Shown here in pieces: positions 40,010-46,508 of a stretch of 46,508 bases of DNA. Position numbers and translations under genes: made by a program. How positions within the stretch are numbered: the stretch's first letter is position 1; each line of letters begins with the position of its first letter. The notes below the pieces were generated by a model. It did no database searches and was not told the DNA's origin. It worked only from the letters and a program-made list of their open reading frames with translations. Source of the DNA: Candidatus Methylomirabilota bacterium (GTDB lineage Bacteria > Methylomirabilota > Methylomirabilia > Rokubacteriales > CSP1-6); assembly GCA_035315345.1 (NCBI GenBank), contig DATFYA010000050.1, forward strand, positions 1 to 46,508, given 5' to 3'.

Positions 40010-40714
40010 GTGGCATCGCGCGAGAGCGTGGACCTGGCGGCCTGGCGACGGTCCGAACGCGAGCGCCTCATCGGCGCGCGCGAGCGCCTCGACGCCGAGA
40101 CGCGCGAGCGCTTTCGTCGCCGCATCGACGGACATCTGACCCGCTCGTTCCCCGGCCTTCCGGCCGCGACGATCGCATTCGGCTGGCCGACGCGGGGCGA
40201 GTACGACGCCCGCCCGCTGGCCGCCGCCCTGCGCGCGCGCGGGGCGGTGACCGCGCTCCCGGTGGTCGTCGCGCCCCGGCAGCCGATGATCTTCCGCGAG
40301 TGGCACGACGGCGTGGCGCTCACGCCCGGGCCGCTGGGCATTCCCTATCCCGCCGGATCGGAACCGGTCGTCCCCACCGTCGTGCTCGTCCCCCTGATCG
40401 GCTGGGACGGTTCGGGCTATCGCCTCGGTTACGGGGCCGGCTACTTCGACCGGACCCTGGCGAGCGCGCCCAGGCCGCTCGTCGCCATCGGCGTCGGCTA
40501 CGAGCTGGCGAAGATGGAAACCATCCGGCCCCAGCCCTGGGACGTGCCGATGGACTGGATCGTCACCGAGCGCGGCGTCTATCGTCGCGACCCCGGGGGG
40601 CTCGAGTTTCTGGGCGATCCGGCGCCGGGTGACCCGGGGACGCTGGCCTCGCCGGTGTGCTACGCAGACGAGATCGACCCGGGACGCTTCGGCGAGTCGG
40701 ATCGCGACGGCTAG
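40010..40714 (+). CDS. 5-formyltetrahydrofolate cyclo-ligase family protein
   Basis: A 234-residue protein of the 5-FCL family (ATP-dependent conversion of 5-formyl-THF to 5,10-methenyl-THF). AFGWPTRGEYDARPLAAALR, ALPVVVAPRQPMIFREW, PTVVLVPLIGWDGSGYRLGY and GAGYFDRTLA are the substrate and ATP loops. The usual protein ends soon after VPMDWIVTERGVYR; here about 40 more residues follow, containing ASPVCYADEID, a tail seen in a subset of homologues (possibly related to DUF6306). The GTG start at 40010 has a TAGAAT box seven bases upstream. The stop codon forms CTAG shared with the stop of the convergent protease gene. Confidence 0.88.
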   Translation: MASRESVDLAAWRRSERERLIGARERLDAETRERFRRRIDGHLTRSFPGLPAATIAFGWPTRGEYDARPLAAALRARGAVTALPVVVAPRQPMIFREWHDGVALTPGPLGIPYPAGSEPVVPTVVLVPLIGWDGSGYRLGYGAGYFDRTLASAPRPLVAIGVGYELAKMETIRPQPWDVPMDWIVTERGVYRRDPGGLEFLGDPAPGDPGTLASPVCYADEIDPGRFGESDRDG

Positions 40715-41718
40715 GGCATCGTGCCGGTGAGCTTCAGCTGACGGCCGGCCCGCAGCACCGTCACGTTCACCGGGGCCGCCGCGCCGAGCCGGCTGGTGCG
40801 CTCGCGGATCTTGGCGAGATCGGCGGCTGTCGCGATCGCGAGCCCCTGCACGTTGAGGATGATGTCTCCGCCGACCACCAGCGGCTGGCCGTCGATGGTG
40901 GCGGTCTTGCGCCCGCCCCGGATGCCCATCTGATCGGCGGTCGAGCCCTTGGCCACGGACTTGACCAGGAAGCCGCCGGTCTTGGGGGGCAGGTTGAACA
41001 CGTCGGCCAGCTCGTCGGACAGGAGCTGACCTTCCACCCCGGACCAGAGCGAGCGCTTCTCCAGCAGCAGCTGCTTCGCGGTGTTCATGGTCACCACGAA
41101 CCCGAGGCCCTCGCTCCCGCCGCCCTTGGAGATGACGTGGCTCACGATGCCGACGACCTCGCCGCCCAGGTTGAACAGCGGCCCGCCCGAATTGCCGGTA
41201 TTGATGCTGGCGTCGGTCTGGAAGAACTCGGCGAGCGGGATCGCCCGGTACACCGTGCCCGGCGCCCACCGCGCGCTGATCCAGCCCACGCTGAGCGCGT
41301 GCCCCAGGCCATAGGGCGCCCCGACGACGACGACCTGCTCGCCCACCCGCACCGTGTCGGAGTTGGCGAGCTTCGCGGCCTCGAGGCCGGGCGGCACCTG
41401 CTCCAGCTGGAGCAGCCCCAGATCCGCGGCCTGCTCGGAGGCGAGCACGCGCGCCGCCACCGTCCTGCCTCCGAGGAACTGCACCTTGATCGCGGCGGCG
41501 CCCTGGATCACGTGCGCCGCGGTCATGATGCGCCCGTCGCTCGAGACGACGACGCCCGAGCCGACCTCGCCGACCGTGCCGTCCGCGGTCTCGGCCTGCA
41601 CCACCACCACCGTCGTGGCGACTTTCCCGAACAGGTCGGCCACGCCCTGCGCGCTCGCGACCGCCGACGTCGTGCCGGCGACGAGGCCGACCAGAGCGAC
41701 CGCGAGCCACGTGCGCAT
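40711..41718 (-). CDS. Exported trypsin-like (DegP/HtrA type) serine protease with PDZ domain
   Basis: A 335-residue S1C protease. A signal peptide ends SAQ near residue 24. The triad is H69 (MTAAHV), D99 (ADLGLL) and S177 (TGNSGGP). A single PDZ domain follows from about 235 (FNLPPKTGGFLVKSVAKGST, GGDIILNVQG). It would degrade or chaperone misfolded envelope proteins. The start at 41718 is chosen because the signal peptide begins there; in-frame sequence upstream to 41841 is unlikely. Monocistronic; its 3' end overlaps the cyclo-ligase stop on the other strand. Confidence 0.92.
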   Translation of the reverse strand: MRTWLAVALVGLVAGTTSAVASAQGVADLFGKVATTVVVVQAETADGTVGEVGSGVVVSSDGRIMTAAHVIQGAAAIKVQFLGGRTVAARVLASEQAADLGLLQLEQVPPGLEAAKLANSDTVRVGEQVVVVGAPYGLGHALSVGWISARWAPGTVYRAIPLAEFFQTDASINTGNSGGPLFNLGGEVVGIVSHVISKGGGSEGLGFVVTMNTAKQLLLEKRSLWSGVEGQLLSDELADVFNLPPKTGGFLVKSVAKGSTADQMGIRGGRKTATIDGQPLVVGGDIILNVQGLAIATAADLAKIRERTSRLGAAAPVNVTVLRAGRQLKLTGTMP

Positions 41719-41852
41719 GCACCGTGCTCGTAGCAAACCGGATGCCGAGGACAGCGGCCCGGTCGACGGCCCGTTCGGCCGATTGGCCGGCGCCAGCGAC
41801 ACGCGATTACCGACTCGAACGCGATTACCGAGTCGTACCACTCGGCGACGGC

Positions 41853-42860
41853 CTACTTCAGCCAGCCCTTCTCACGGTAGTAGCGCTCGGCGCCGGGATG
41901 CAGCGGCACCCCGAGGTGCTGATAGGCACTGGCCGGATCGTAGTCGGCGAGGCTCGGGTGGATGCGGTGCACGCGATCCGGATTGTCGTTGATGACTTTG
42001 GTGATGAGATACGCGAGATCGGGGGACAGGCTGGCCGAGGCCGCGATGGTGGAACCCATGCCGGCCGACGGGATCGCCTCGTCCGCGTTCACCGCCTTCG
42101 GATACGTGCCGCGCGGGATCGCCCCATCCGCGAAGCCGAACCGGGCCAGCGACTCCACGAGCGGCTTCGGGAACGGGAGCAATCGGAGCCGCCGTCCCTC
42201 CGAGGCCTCCAGCACCGACGCGGCCGGCAGGGCGAGGAACGCGAACACGCCGTCCACCTTGTGATTCCGGAATGCCGCGGCCTGCTCGGCGTAGGAGCCG
42301 CGGAGGAACTTCGCGCCCACCGACTCCCAGGCCCGGTAGCAATCGGACGGCTTGCCGGGCGTGCAGAGGCCGTAGTGCGCCAGGATCTTCTCCATGCCCC
42401 ACACGTCCGCGGTGCCGGGCCGGGAGATGGCGAGACGGATCGGCCGGCGGCGACCCACGATCTCGTCGATCGTCGTCGCGGCGAACCGCGATTCGGCGGC
42501 GACGTAGAAGTGAAAGACGTTGGGGCTCATGTTGCCGGCCAGCCCCAGCAGGCCGTCCATCTTCCGCCCCACGTACGGGTCGTCTCCGGCCAGCGCCGCG
42601 CCGAGCAGCAGCGGCATGCCCATGCCCACGCCGGCATCGCCCCGGGACAGGAGCACGGGGTTCTGCGTCCCGCCGCCGGGGACGACCCGGATGTTGAGTC
42701 CCGCCTTCTCGCGGATCAGCGCGGCCATGCCGTTGGAGATGGTCTCCCAGCCCCCGCCGGCCACGCCGCCCGCCCACGTGAGCTGCTCCTGGCCGGCCGC
42801 GGGCGCGTCCGAGAGGGCGAGCAGGAGCGCGGTCAATCCGAGCAGCACCGTGCGCGCCAT
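41853..42860 (-). CDS. TAXI family TRAP transporter solute-binding protein
   Basis: A 335-residue periplasmic binding protein with a signal peptide (VLLGLTALLLALSDAPAAG). LTWAGGVAGGGWETISNGMA, VVPGGGTQNPVLLSRGDAGV, YRAWESVGAKFLRGSYAEQA and the late IPSAGMGSTI fit the TAXI subfamily (usually glutamate or other dicarboxylate ligands). TAXI receptors work with a fused TRAP membrane protein, which is not encoded nearby, so the partner must lie elsewhere or be lost. The start is the ATG at 42860, with CAGGGGAT directly upstream. Divergent from the lipoprotein esterase by about 58 bases. Confidence 0.88.
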   Translation of the reverse strand: MARTVLLGLTALLLALSDAPAAGQEQLTWAGGVAGGGWETISNGMAALIREKAGLNIRVVPGGGTQNPVLLSRGDAGVGMGMPLLLGAALAGDDPYVGRKMDGLLGLAGNMSPNVFHFYVAAESRFAATTIDEIVGRRRPIRLAISRPGTADVWGMEKILAHYGLCTPGKPSDCYRAWESVGAKFLRGSYAEQAAAFRNHKVDGVFAFLALPAASVLEASEGRRLRLLPFPKPLVESLARFGFADGAIPRGTYPKAVNADEAIPSAGMGSTIAASASLSPDLAYLITKVINDNPDRVHRIHPSLADYDPASAYQHLGVPLHPGAERYYREKGWLK

Positions 42861-42918
42861 ATCCCCTGGGATTCCTCCCGCGCTCACGTTACCATGTGCC
42901 GCCGGCGTGGGGACACGG

Positions 42919-44808
42919 ATGACGACGCGAGCGTGGCGAGCGACGGAGGGGACGCGCCGCGGCGCGATGGCGCTGCTCGTGCTGACGATGGCCCTCCTCG
43001 CGACGGCCTGCTCCGCGAGCCCCGTCCGCGTGATCCACGAGGACGCCGCCGACACCCATCGGCGCCTGATCCGCAGCGCGCTGTCGCACAACGAGCTGAG
43101 CACCTTCAGCCATACCGTCCTCCTCGAGACCGACCTCGACCGGCGCTTCGACGCCGATCCGGAGAAGGCGCTCCAGCAGCTGCACGACATCGCGGTCTCG
43201 GGCTCGGGCGGACCGAACCAGCTGTTCGCGGTGGCCGAGGCGTCCTTCCTTCACGCGGAGCGAACCGGCGATCGGTCGTACTATCTCGCCGCCGCGATCT
43301 ATGCCTGGACCTATCTGTTCCCGGAGGACAAGTCCGAGACGCCGAATCCCTTCGATCCTCGCTTCGGGCTCGCGGCCAACCTGTACAACCGGGGGCTGAC
43401 GTCCTCGCTCGAATCCGACGAGGGGCGGAAGGTCCTCCTGCGCGGAGGGATCTTCCCCCTGCCCTTCGGCGAGGTGACGATCAAGTTCGATCGGGCGCAG
43501 CTGCAGTGGCAGGGGCGCGGCATGATCGGATTCACCCCGGTGGCCGAGTACCGGGTGGTCGGCCTGCACGCCTACTACCGCGAGCCCGGCCTGGGCGCGC
43601 CGCTCGCCGCGTCGCTCGCCCCGCTTCCCGGCGAGACTCGGAACGACCTGCTCCTCCCGGAGCTGACGATCGGGGTGACCGCCATCCTCCGCCCGCCCGG
43701 ATCCCGCACCGGGCTCGCCTGGCCACCGCTCGAGGGCACGCTCGAGGTGCACATCCCCGAGATGACCGGCACCGTGGACGTCGCCGGCCAGGCGGTGCCG
43801 CTGGAGTCCGAGCCGACCGCGGTGTTCGCCTACTCGCTCGCCGACTCGCCGGTCTGGGGACAGGAGTACACCCGGTTCTTCCAGGCCATCTCGTTCGGCA
43901 GCGACCAGTCGCAGCTGTACGCCTCCGTGCCCCATCGGCACGGACGCATCCCGGTGGTCTTCGTGCACGGCACCGCGTCCTCGTTCGGCCGGTGGGCGGA
44001 GATGTACAACCGGCTGGCCTCGGACCCGCGCCTGCGCGCCCGCTACGAGTTCTGGTTCTTCTCGTACGACTCGGGCAGCCCGGTCACGTGGTCGGCGATG
44101 CTCCTGCGCGAGTCGTTGCAGCGGGCCGTCCGCACGCTCGATCCCACCGGCAGCGATCCCGGCATGCAGCAGATGGTCGTGATCGGGCACAGCCAGGGCG
44201 GGCTGCTCACGAAGATGACGGTCATCGACAGCGGGACCCGCTTCTGGGACAAGGATTTCAGCCGTCCGCTCGAGTCACTCGACCTGTCGCCCGAAACGCG
44301 CGATCTGCTCCAGCGCTCCCTCTTCGTGAAGCCCCTGCCCTTCGTGAAGCGCGTGATGTTCCTGGCCACGCCCCATCACGGCAGCGAGCTGAGCGCCGGC
44401 CGGATCGCCCGCTGGGTCATCGGCTTCATCAAGTCTCCCCTCGCCCTCGCCGGGGTGATGGCCGATCTCGCCCGCAACCGCGACGCGCTCATCCTGAACC
44501 GGGCCGACGCCAAGCCGCGAATCCCGACCAGCATCGACCAGATGAATCCGCACAACCGCTTCCTGCGGACGCTCGCGTCCATCCCGCTCGTCCCCGGCGT
44601 GGCCGCCAACTCGATCATCGCGGTCCAAGGGGACGGGCCGGTCGAGGACGGCAGCGACGGCGTGGTGGCCTATCGCAGCGCCCACATCGACGGCGTCGAA
44701 TCGGAAGCGGTGGTCCGATCGCCGCACTCGCTCCAGGACAACCCGGAGACGGTCGAGGAGGTGCGCCGGGTCCTGCTCCTCCACGACACGCCGAGCGCCG
44801 CCCCCTGA
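42919..44808 (+). CDS. Large alpha/beta hydrolase lipoprotein (esterase/lipase type)
   Basis: A 629-residue exported protein. The lipobox is LLATAC, so it is probably lipid-anchored. The N-terminal half (about 35-350) has no motif I recognise; it contains YYLAAAIYAWTYLFP and NLYNRGLTSSLESDE, perhaps helical, then beta-rich segments. The C-terminal half is an alpha/beta hydrolase: IPVVFVHGTASSFGRWAEM (oxyanion strand), S425 in VIGHSQGGLL, FLATPHHGSELS, and a late SPHSLQD that may give the catalytic His. It resembles lipases that release acyl groups at the envelope. Likely monocistronic. The substrate is unknown. Confidence 0.85.
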   Translation: MTTRAWRATEGTRRGAMALLVLTMALLATACSASPVRVIHEDAADTHRRLIRSALSHNELSTFSHTVLLETDLDRRFDADPEKALQQLHDIAVSGSGGPNQLFAVAEASFLHAERTGDRSYYLAAAIYAWTYLFPEDKSETPNPFDPRFGLAANLYNRGLTSSLESDEGRKVLLRGGIFPLPFGEVTIKFDRAQLQWQGRGMIGFTPVAEYRVVGLHAYYREPGLGAPLAASLAPLPGETRNDLLLPELTIGVTAILRPPGSRTGLAWPPLEGTLEVHIPEMTGTVDVAGQAVPLESEPTAVFAYSLADSPVWGQEYTRFFQAISFGSDQSQLYASVPHRHGRIPVVFVHGTASSFGRWAEMYNRLASDPRLRARYEFWFFSYDSGSPVTWSAMLLRESLQRAVRTLDPTGSDPGMQQMVVIGHSQGGLLTKMTVIDSGTRFWDKDFSRPLESLDLSPETRDLLQRSLFVKPLPFVKRVMFLATPHHGSELSAGRIARWVIGFIKSPLALAGVMADLARNRDALILNRADAKPRIPTSIDQMNPHNRFLRTLASIPLVPGVAANSIIAVQGDGPVEDGSDGVVAYRSAHIDGVESEAVVRSPHSLQDNPETVEEVRRVLLLHDTPSAAP

Positions 44809-45000
44809 CGCAACTGGCCGATCCGCGCGATCTGCAGCCACAACGAGGGCCTCGCCTGGGCCCGACCTGCCCGGCGGGCCTGCGGAGAATCTTCGGAGGA
44901 ATTTCCGGGTTCCGTCAGGACTTGTGCGACGAATCAGGGGATCCTGGTGGCCCACCGATGACGGGTCACCACTGATAGGCTTGGGCAAGGAGCCAGCGTG

Positions 45001-45786
45001 ATGGGCAAGGACGAGAAGATGAAGGGCAAGGCGTACGACAAGGAGCTCGCCAAGCTGCACGTCGAGCTGGTGAATCTCCAGGAGTGGGTCAAGCTCAAGG
45101 GCCTCAAGGTCTGCATCGTCTTCGAGGGACGCGACGGCGCGGGCAAGGGCGGGGTCATCAAGGCCATCACCGAGCGCGTGAGCCCGCGGGTCTTCCGGGT
45201 GGTCGCCCTCCCCGCCCCGACCGAGCGCGAGAAGAGCCAGATGTACGCCCAGCGCTACATGCCTCACCTGCCGGCGGCGGGCGAGATCGTCATCTTCGAC
45301 CGCAGCTGGTACAACCGGGCCGGGGTCGAGCGGGTCATGGGCTTCTGCACCGAGCAGCAATCGAAGGCCTTCCTGCAGATCGTCCCGAGCTTCGAGAAGC
45401 TCATGGTCGATTCCGGCATCCATCTCCTCAAGTACTGGCTCGAGGTCAGCGAGGAGGAGCAGACGCGACGGCTCGAGGGACGGATCGACGACGGGCGGAA
45501 GATCTGGAAGCTGTCCCCGATGGATCTCAAGTCCTACAGCCGCTGGTACGACTATTCCCGGGCGCGGGACGACATGTTCGCGGCCACCGACACCGTGTGG
45601 GCGCCCTGGCACGTCACCAACTCGGACGACAAGCGTCGGGCGCGCCTCAACATCATCCGCCACCTGCTGGACAGCATCGAGTACAAGCGGCCGCCCCGCG
45701 AGAAGATCACGCTCCCCAAGCGGCAGAAGCCCGGCAGCTACCGCGAGCCCGACTACCCCTACAAGGTCATCCCCCAGAAATACTGA
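45001..45786 (+). CDS. ppk2: Polyphosphate kinase 2 (PPK2) family protein
   Basis: A 261-residue PPK2. The Walker A is FEGRDGAGKGG (41-51), and the Walker B/lid region reads IVIFDRSWYNRAGVERVMGF. KYWLEVSEEEQTRRLEGRID, WKLSPMDLKSYSRWYDYSRA and WAPWHVTNSDDKRRARLNII complete the class I type layout. PPK2 uses polyphosphate to phosphorylate NDPs (or NMPs), or the reverse. AAGGAGCC precedes the ATG at 45001 (an in-frame GTG stands at 44998), and TGATAGGCT at 44973-44981 is a possible extended -10 box. With ppk1 reduced to a relic 8 kb away, this may be the main polyphosphate enzyme in this region. Confidence 0.93.
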   Translation: MGKDEKMKGKAYDKELAKLHVELVNLQEWVKLKGLKVCIVFEGRDGAGKGGVIKAITERVSPRVFRVVALPAPTEREKSQMYAQRYMPHLPAAGEIVIFDRSWYNRAGVERVMGFCTEQQSKAFLQIVPSFEKLMVDSGIHLLKYWLEVSEEEQTRRLEGRIDDGRKIWKLSPMDLKSYSRWYDYSRARDDMFAATDTVWAPWHVTNSDDKRRARLNIIRHLLDSIEYKRPPREKITLPKRQKPGSYREPDYPYKVIPQKY

Positions 45787-45795
45787 CCGCCCGCG

Positions 45796-46508
45796 CTACG
45801 GCTTGATGTTCTGGTTCAGGTGGAACGCGTTGTCGGGGTCGTACTTGCGCTTGACCTCCCGCAGACGCTTGCCGTTGGGGCCGAAGGCGGCCGCGATCGC
45901 GGTGTCCTCGCCCACCTCGTCGGCGTTCAGGTAGTTCACGTACCGGCCCGCCGTGAAGTGCGGGGCCATCGCCCCGTAGGCGTCGCGCGCCCACGCGACG
46001 TTGGCCGGGGTGGCCGAGGCATCGAGCCACTCGCTCACGGTCAGGAAGTTGTAGCCCACCGTGCGGTGCGGGAACGCGGTCTCGGTCGGACCGACCCGCG
46101 TGGCCGCGCCGTGGAAGTGCTCGAGCAGGAGGCCGCTCATCGGCGACGGGGCCGCCGCGAAGCGATCGATCATCGTGTCGATGGCCCCGTCGGACAGCGC
46201 GGTGAGGAAGTTGGACTTCCAGTAGTTGTGCGCGCCCCGGGGGAAGCCCGCATCGAACAGCGTGTTCACCGCGGAGTACGGCATCGGGCCGATCACGTCC
46301 ATCACCGGCGAGCCGAAGCGCTTCACCGGGCCCACCGCCGCCGCGCCGGCTTCCAGGCTGCCCGCGTAGCACACGATGATCCCGGCCAGCTTCACGCCCG
46401 AGCCGTCGGGGGCGTGCAGGAGGCCCGCGAACGCGGTCAGCTCGTCGGGCAGCGACGCGGTGAAGTCGCGATAGAAGCGCAGCACGTCGCGCGCCGCCGA
46501 GAACGGAT
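45796..46508 (-). CDS. FAD-linked oxidoreductase, C-terminal part with BBE-type ending (runs off the window)
   Basis: About 237 C-terminal residues are present; the FAD-binding (PP-loop) domain lies beyond the right edge. The segment IGPMPYSAVNTLFDAGFPRG, NYWKSNFLTALSDGAI, NYLNADEVGE and the ending KRKYDPDNAFHLNQNI are typical of FAD-linked oxidases of the berberine-bridge-enzyme group; the last is the BBE domain signature. Substrates of this group range from sugars to alkaloids and cannot be told from the part visible. The gene converges with ppk2 across nine bases. A GTG at 46485 is in frame but the family continues upstream of it. Confidence 0.85.
   Translation of the reverse strand, partial: PFSAARDVLRFYRDFTASLPDELTAFAGLLHAPDGSGVKLAGIIVCYAGSLEAGAAAVGPVKRFGSPVMDVIGPMPYSAVNTLFDAGFPRGAHNYWKSNFLTALSDGAIDTMIDRFAAAPSPMSGLLLEHFHGAATRVGPTETAFPHRTVGYNFLTVSEWLDASATPANVAWARDAYGAMAPHFTAGRYVNYLNADEVGEDTAIAAAFGPNGKRLREVKRKYDPDNAFHLNQNIKP

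Noticed and set aside
44809-45000. Possible small RNA or gene in the 190-base gap before ppk2
   Set aside because: Only a short GC hairpin and a possible extended -10 box were visible; no frame or conserved structure supports a feature.
1-46508. tRNA, rRNA, CRISPR arrays, insertion sequences, prophage genes
   Set aside because: I looked for cloverleaf-like segments, repeated spacers, transposase motifs and phage structural genes and found none; a covariance-model search was not possible.

Overview
The window is about 46.5 kb of very GC-rich bacterial DNA, densely packed with short intergenic gaps. The gene mix is typical of soil-dwelling Candidatus Rokubacteria / Methylomirabilota or a close relative: glycine-reductase-type selenoprotein B family, several SDR and LLM/F420-type oxidoreductases, CoA-transferase with a CitE-like lyase, acyl-CoA enzymes, TRAP-TAXI and ABC binding proteins, Rieske and extradiol dioxygenases, and an encapsulin. 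That placement is inference from gene content only; there is no rRNA or tRNA gene to anchor it. No CRISPR array, IS element or prophage was seen.

Layout. 1-1403: a selenoprotein-B-family reductase fragment coupled to an HdrB-like CCG-domain protein. 1483-3189: a cupredoxin and a secreted TTHB210-like protein, divergent from a SufR-like Cys-rich regulator with a palindrome between them. 3249-8042: gamma-glutamyltransferase, NlpC/P60 lipoprotein, then a minus-strand run of PRC-barrel protein, mannose-1-phosphate guanylyltransferase-like enzyme and cytidylate-kinase-like/BON protein. 8169-10220: acyl-CoA dehydrogenase plus SDR. 10239-15905: mostly exported proteins and small Cys-rich proteins. 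15967-19188: SDR, LigB-type extradiol dioxygenase and Rieske oxygenase, a likely aromatic-degradation unit. 19379-24478: PEP-CTERM lectin-like protein, SDRs, LLM oxidoreductase, a truncated ABC binding protein, PilZ and TPR proteins. 24495-30626: copper-type P1B ATPase, acyl-CoA synthetase, CitE-like lyase and CaiB/BaiF CoA-transferase. 30725-33698: a small Cys protein, a DUF411 protein with an in-frame UGA, a cupin, a broken kinase, and an encapsulated-ferritin/encapsulin operon. 33781-46508: phosphoglucomutase, class III cyclase, Fis-like protein, ppk1 relic, hydrolase/LLM pair, P450 relic, 5-formyl-THF cyclo-ligase, DegP-like protease, TAXI protein, a large lipoprotein esterase, PPK2, and an FAD-linked oxidase fragment.

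The strongest novel candidate is the DUF411 gene at 30998-31477 (minus). A TGA stands exactly where the first Cys of the family's SPTCGCC motif belongs. The frame is open on both sides, a 9-bp stem with a GGU loop begins 13 nt after the UGA, and a sigma70-like promoter precedes the full-length start. This looks like a selenocysteine-containing DUF411 protein, although a point mutation or sequencing error is not excluded.

Two other patterns recur. First, several genes without a Shine-Dalgarno sequence have a TANNNT box only 6-9 nt before the start codon, which suggests leaderless transcription. Second, four genes (ppk1, a P450, a family-5 ABC binding protein and a P-loop kinase) survive only as truncated or internally deleted relics, which suggests ongoing gene erosion.
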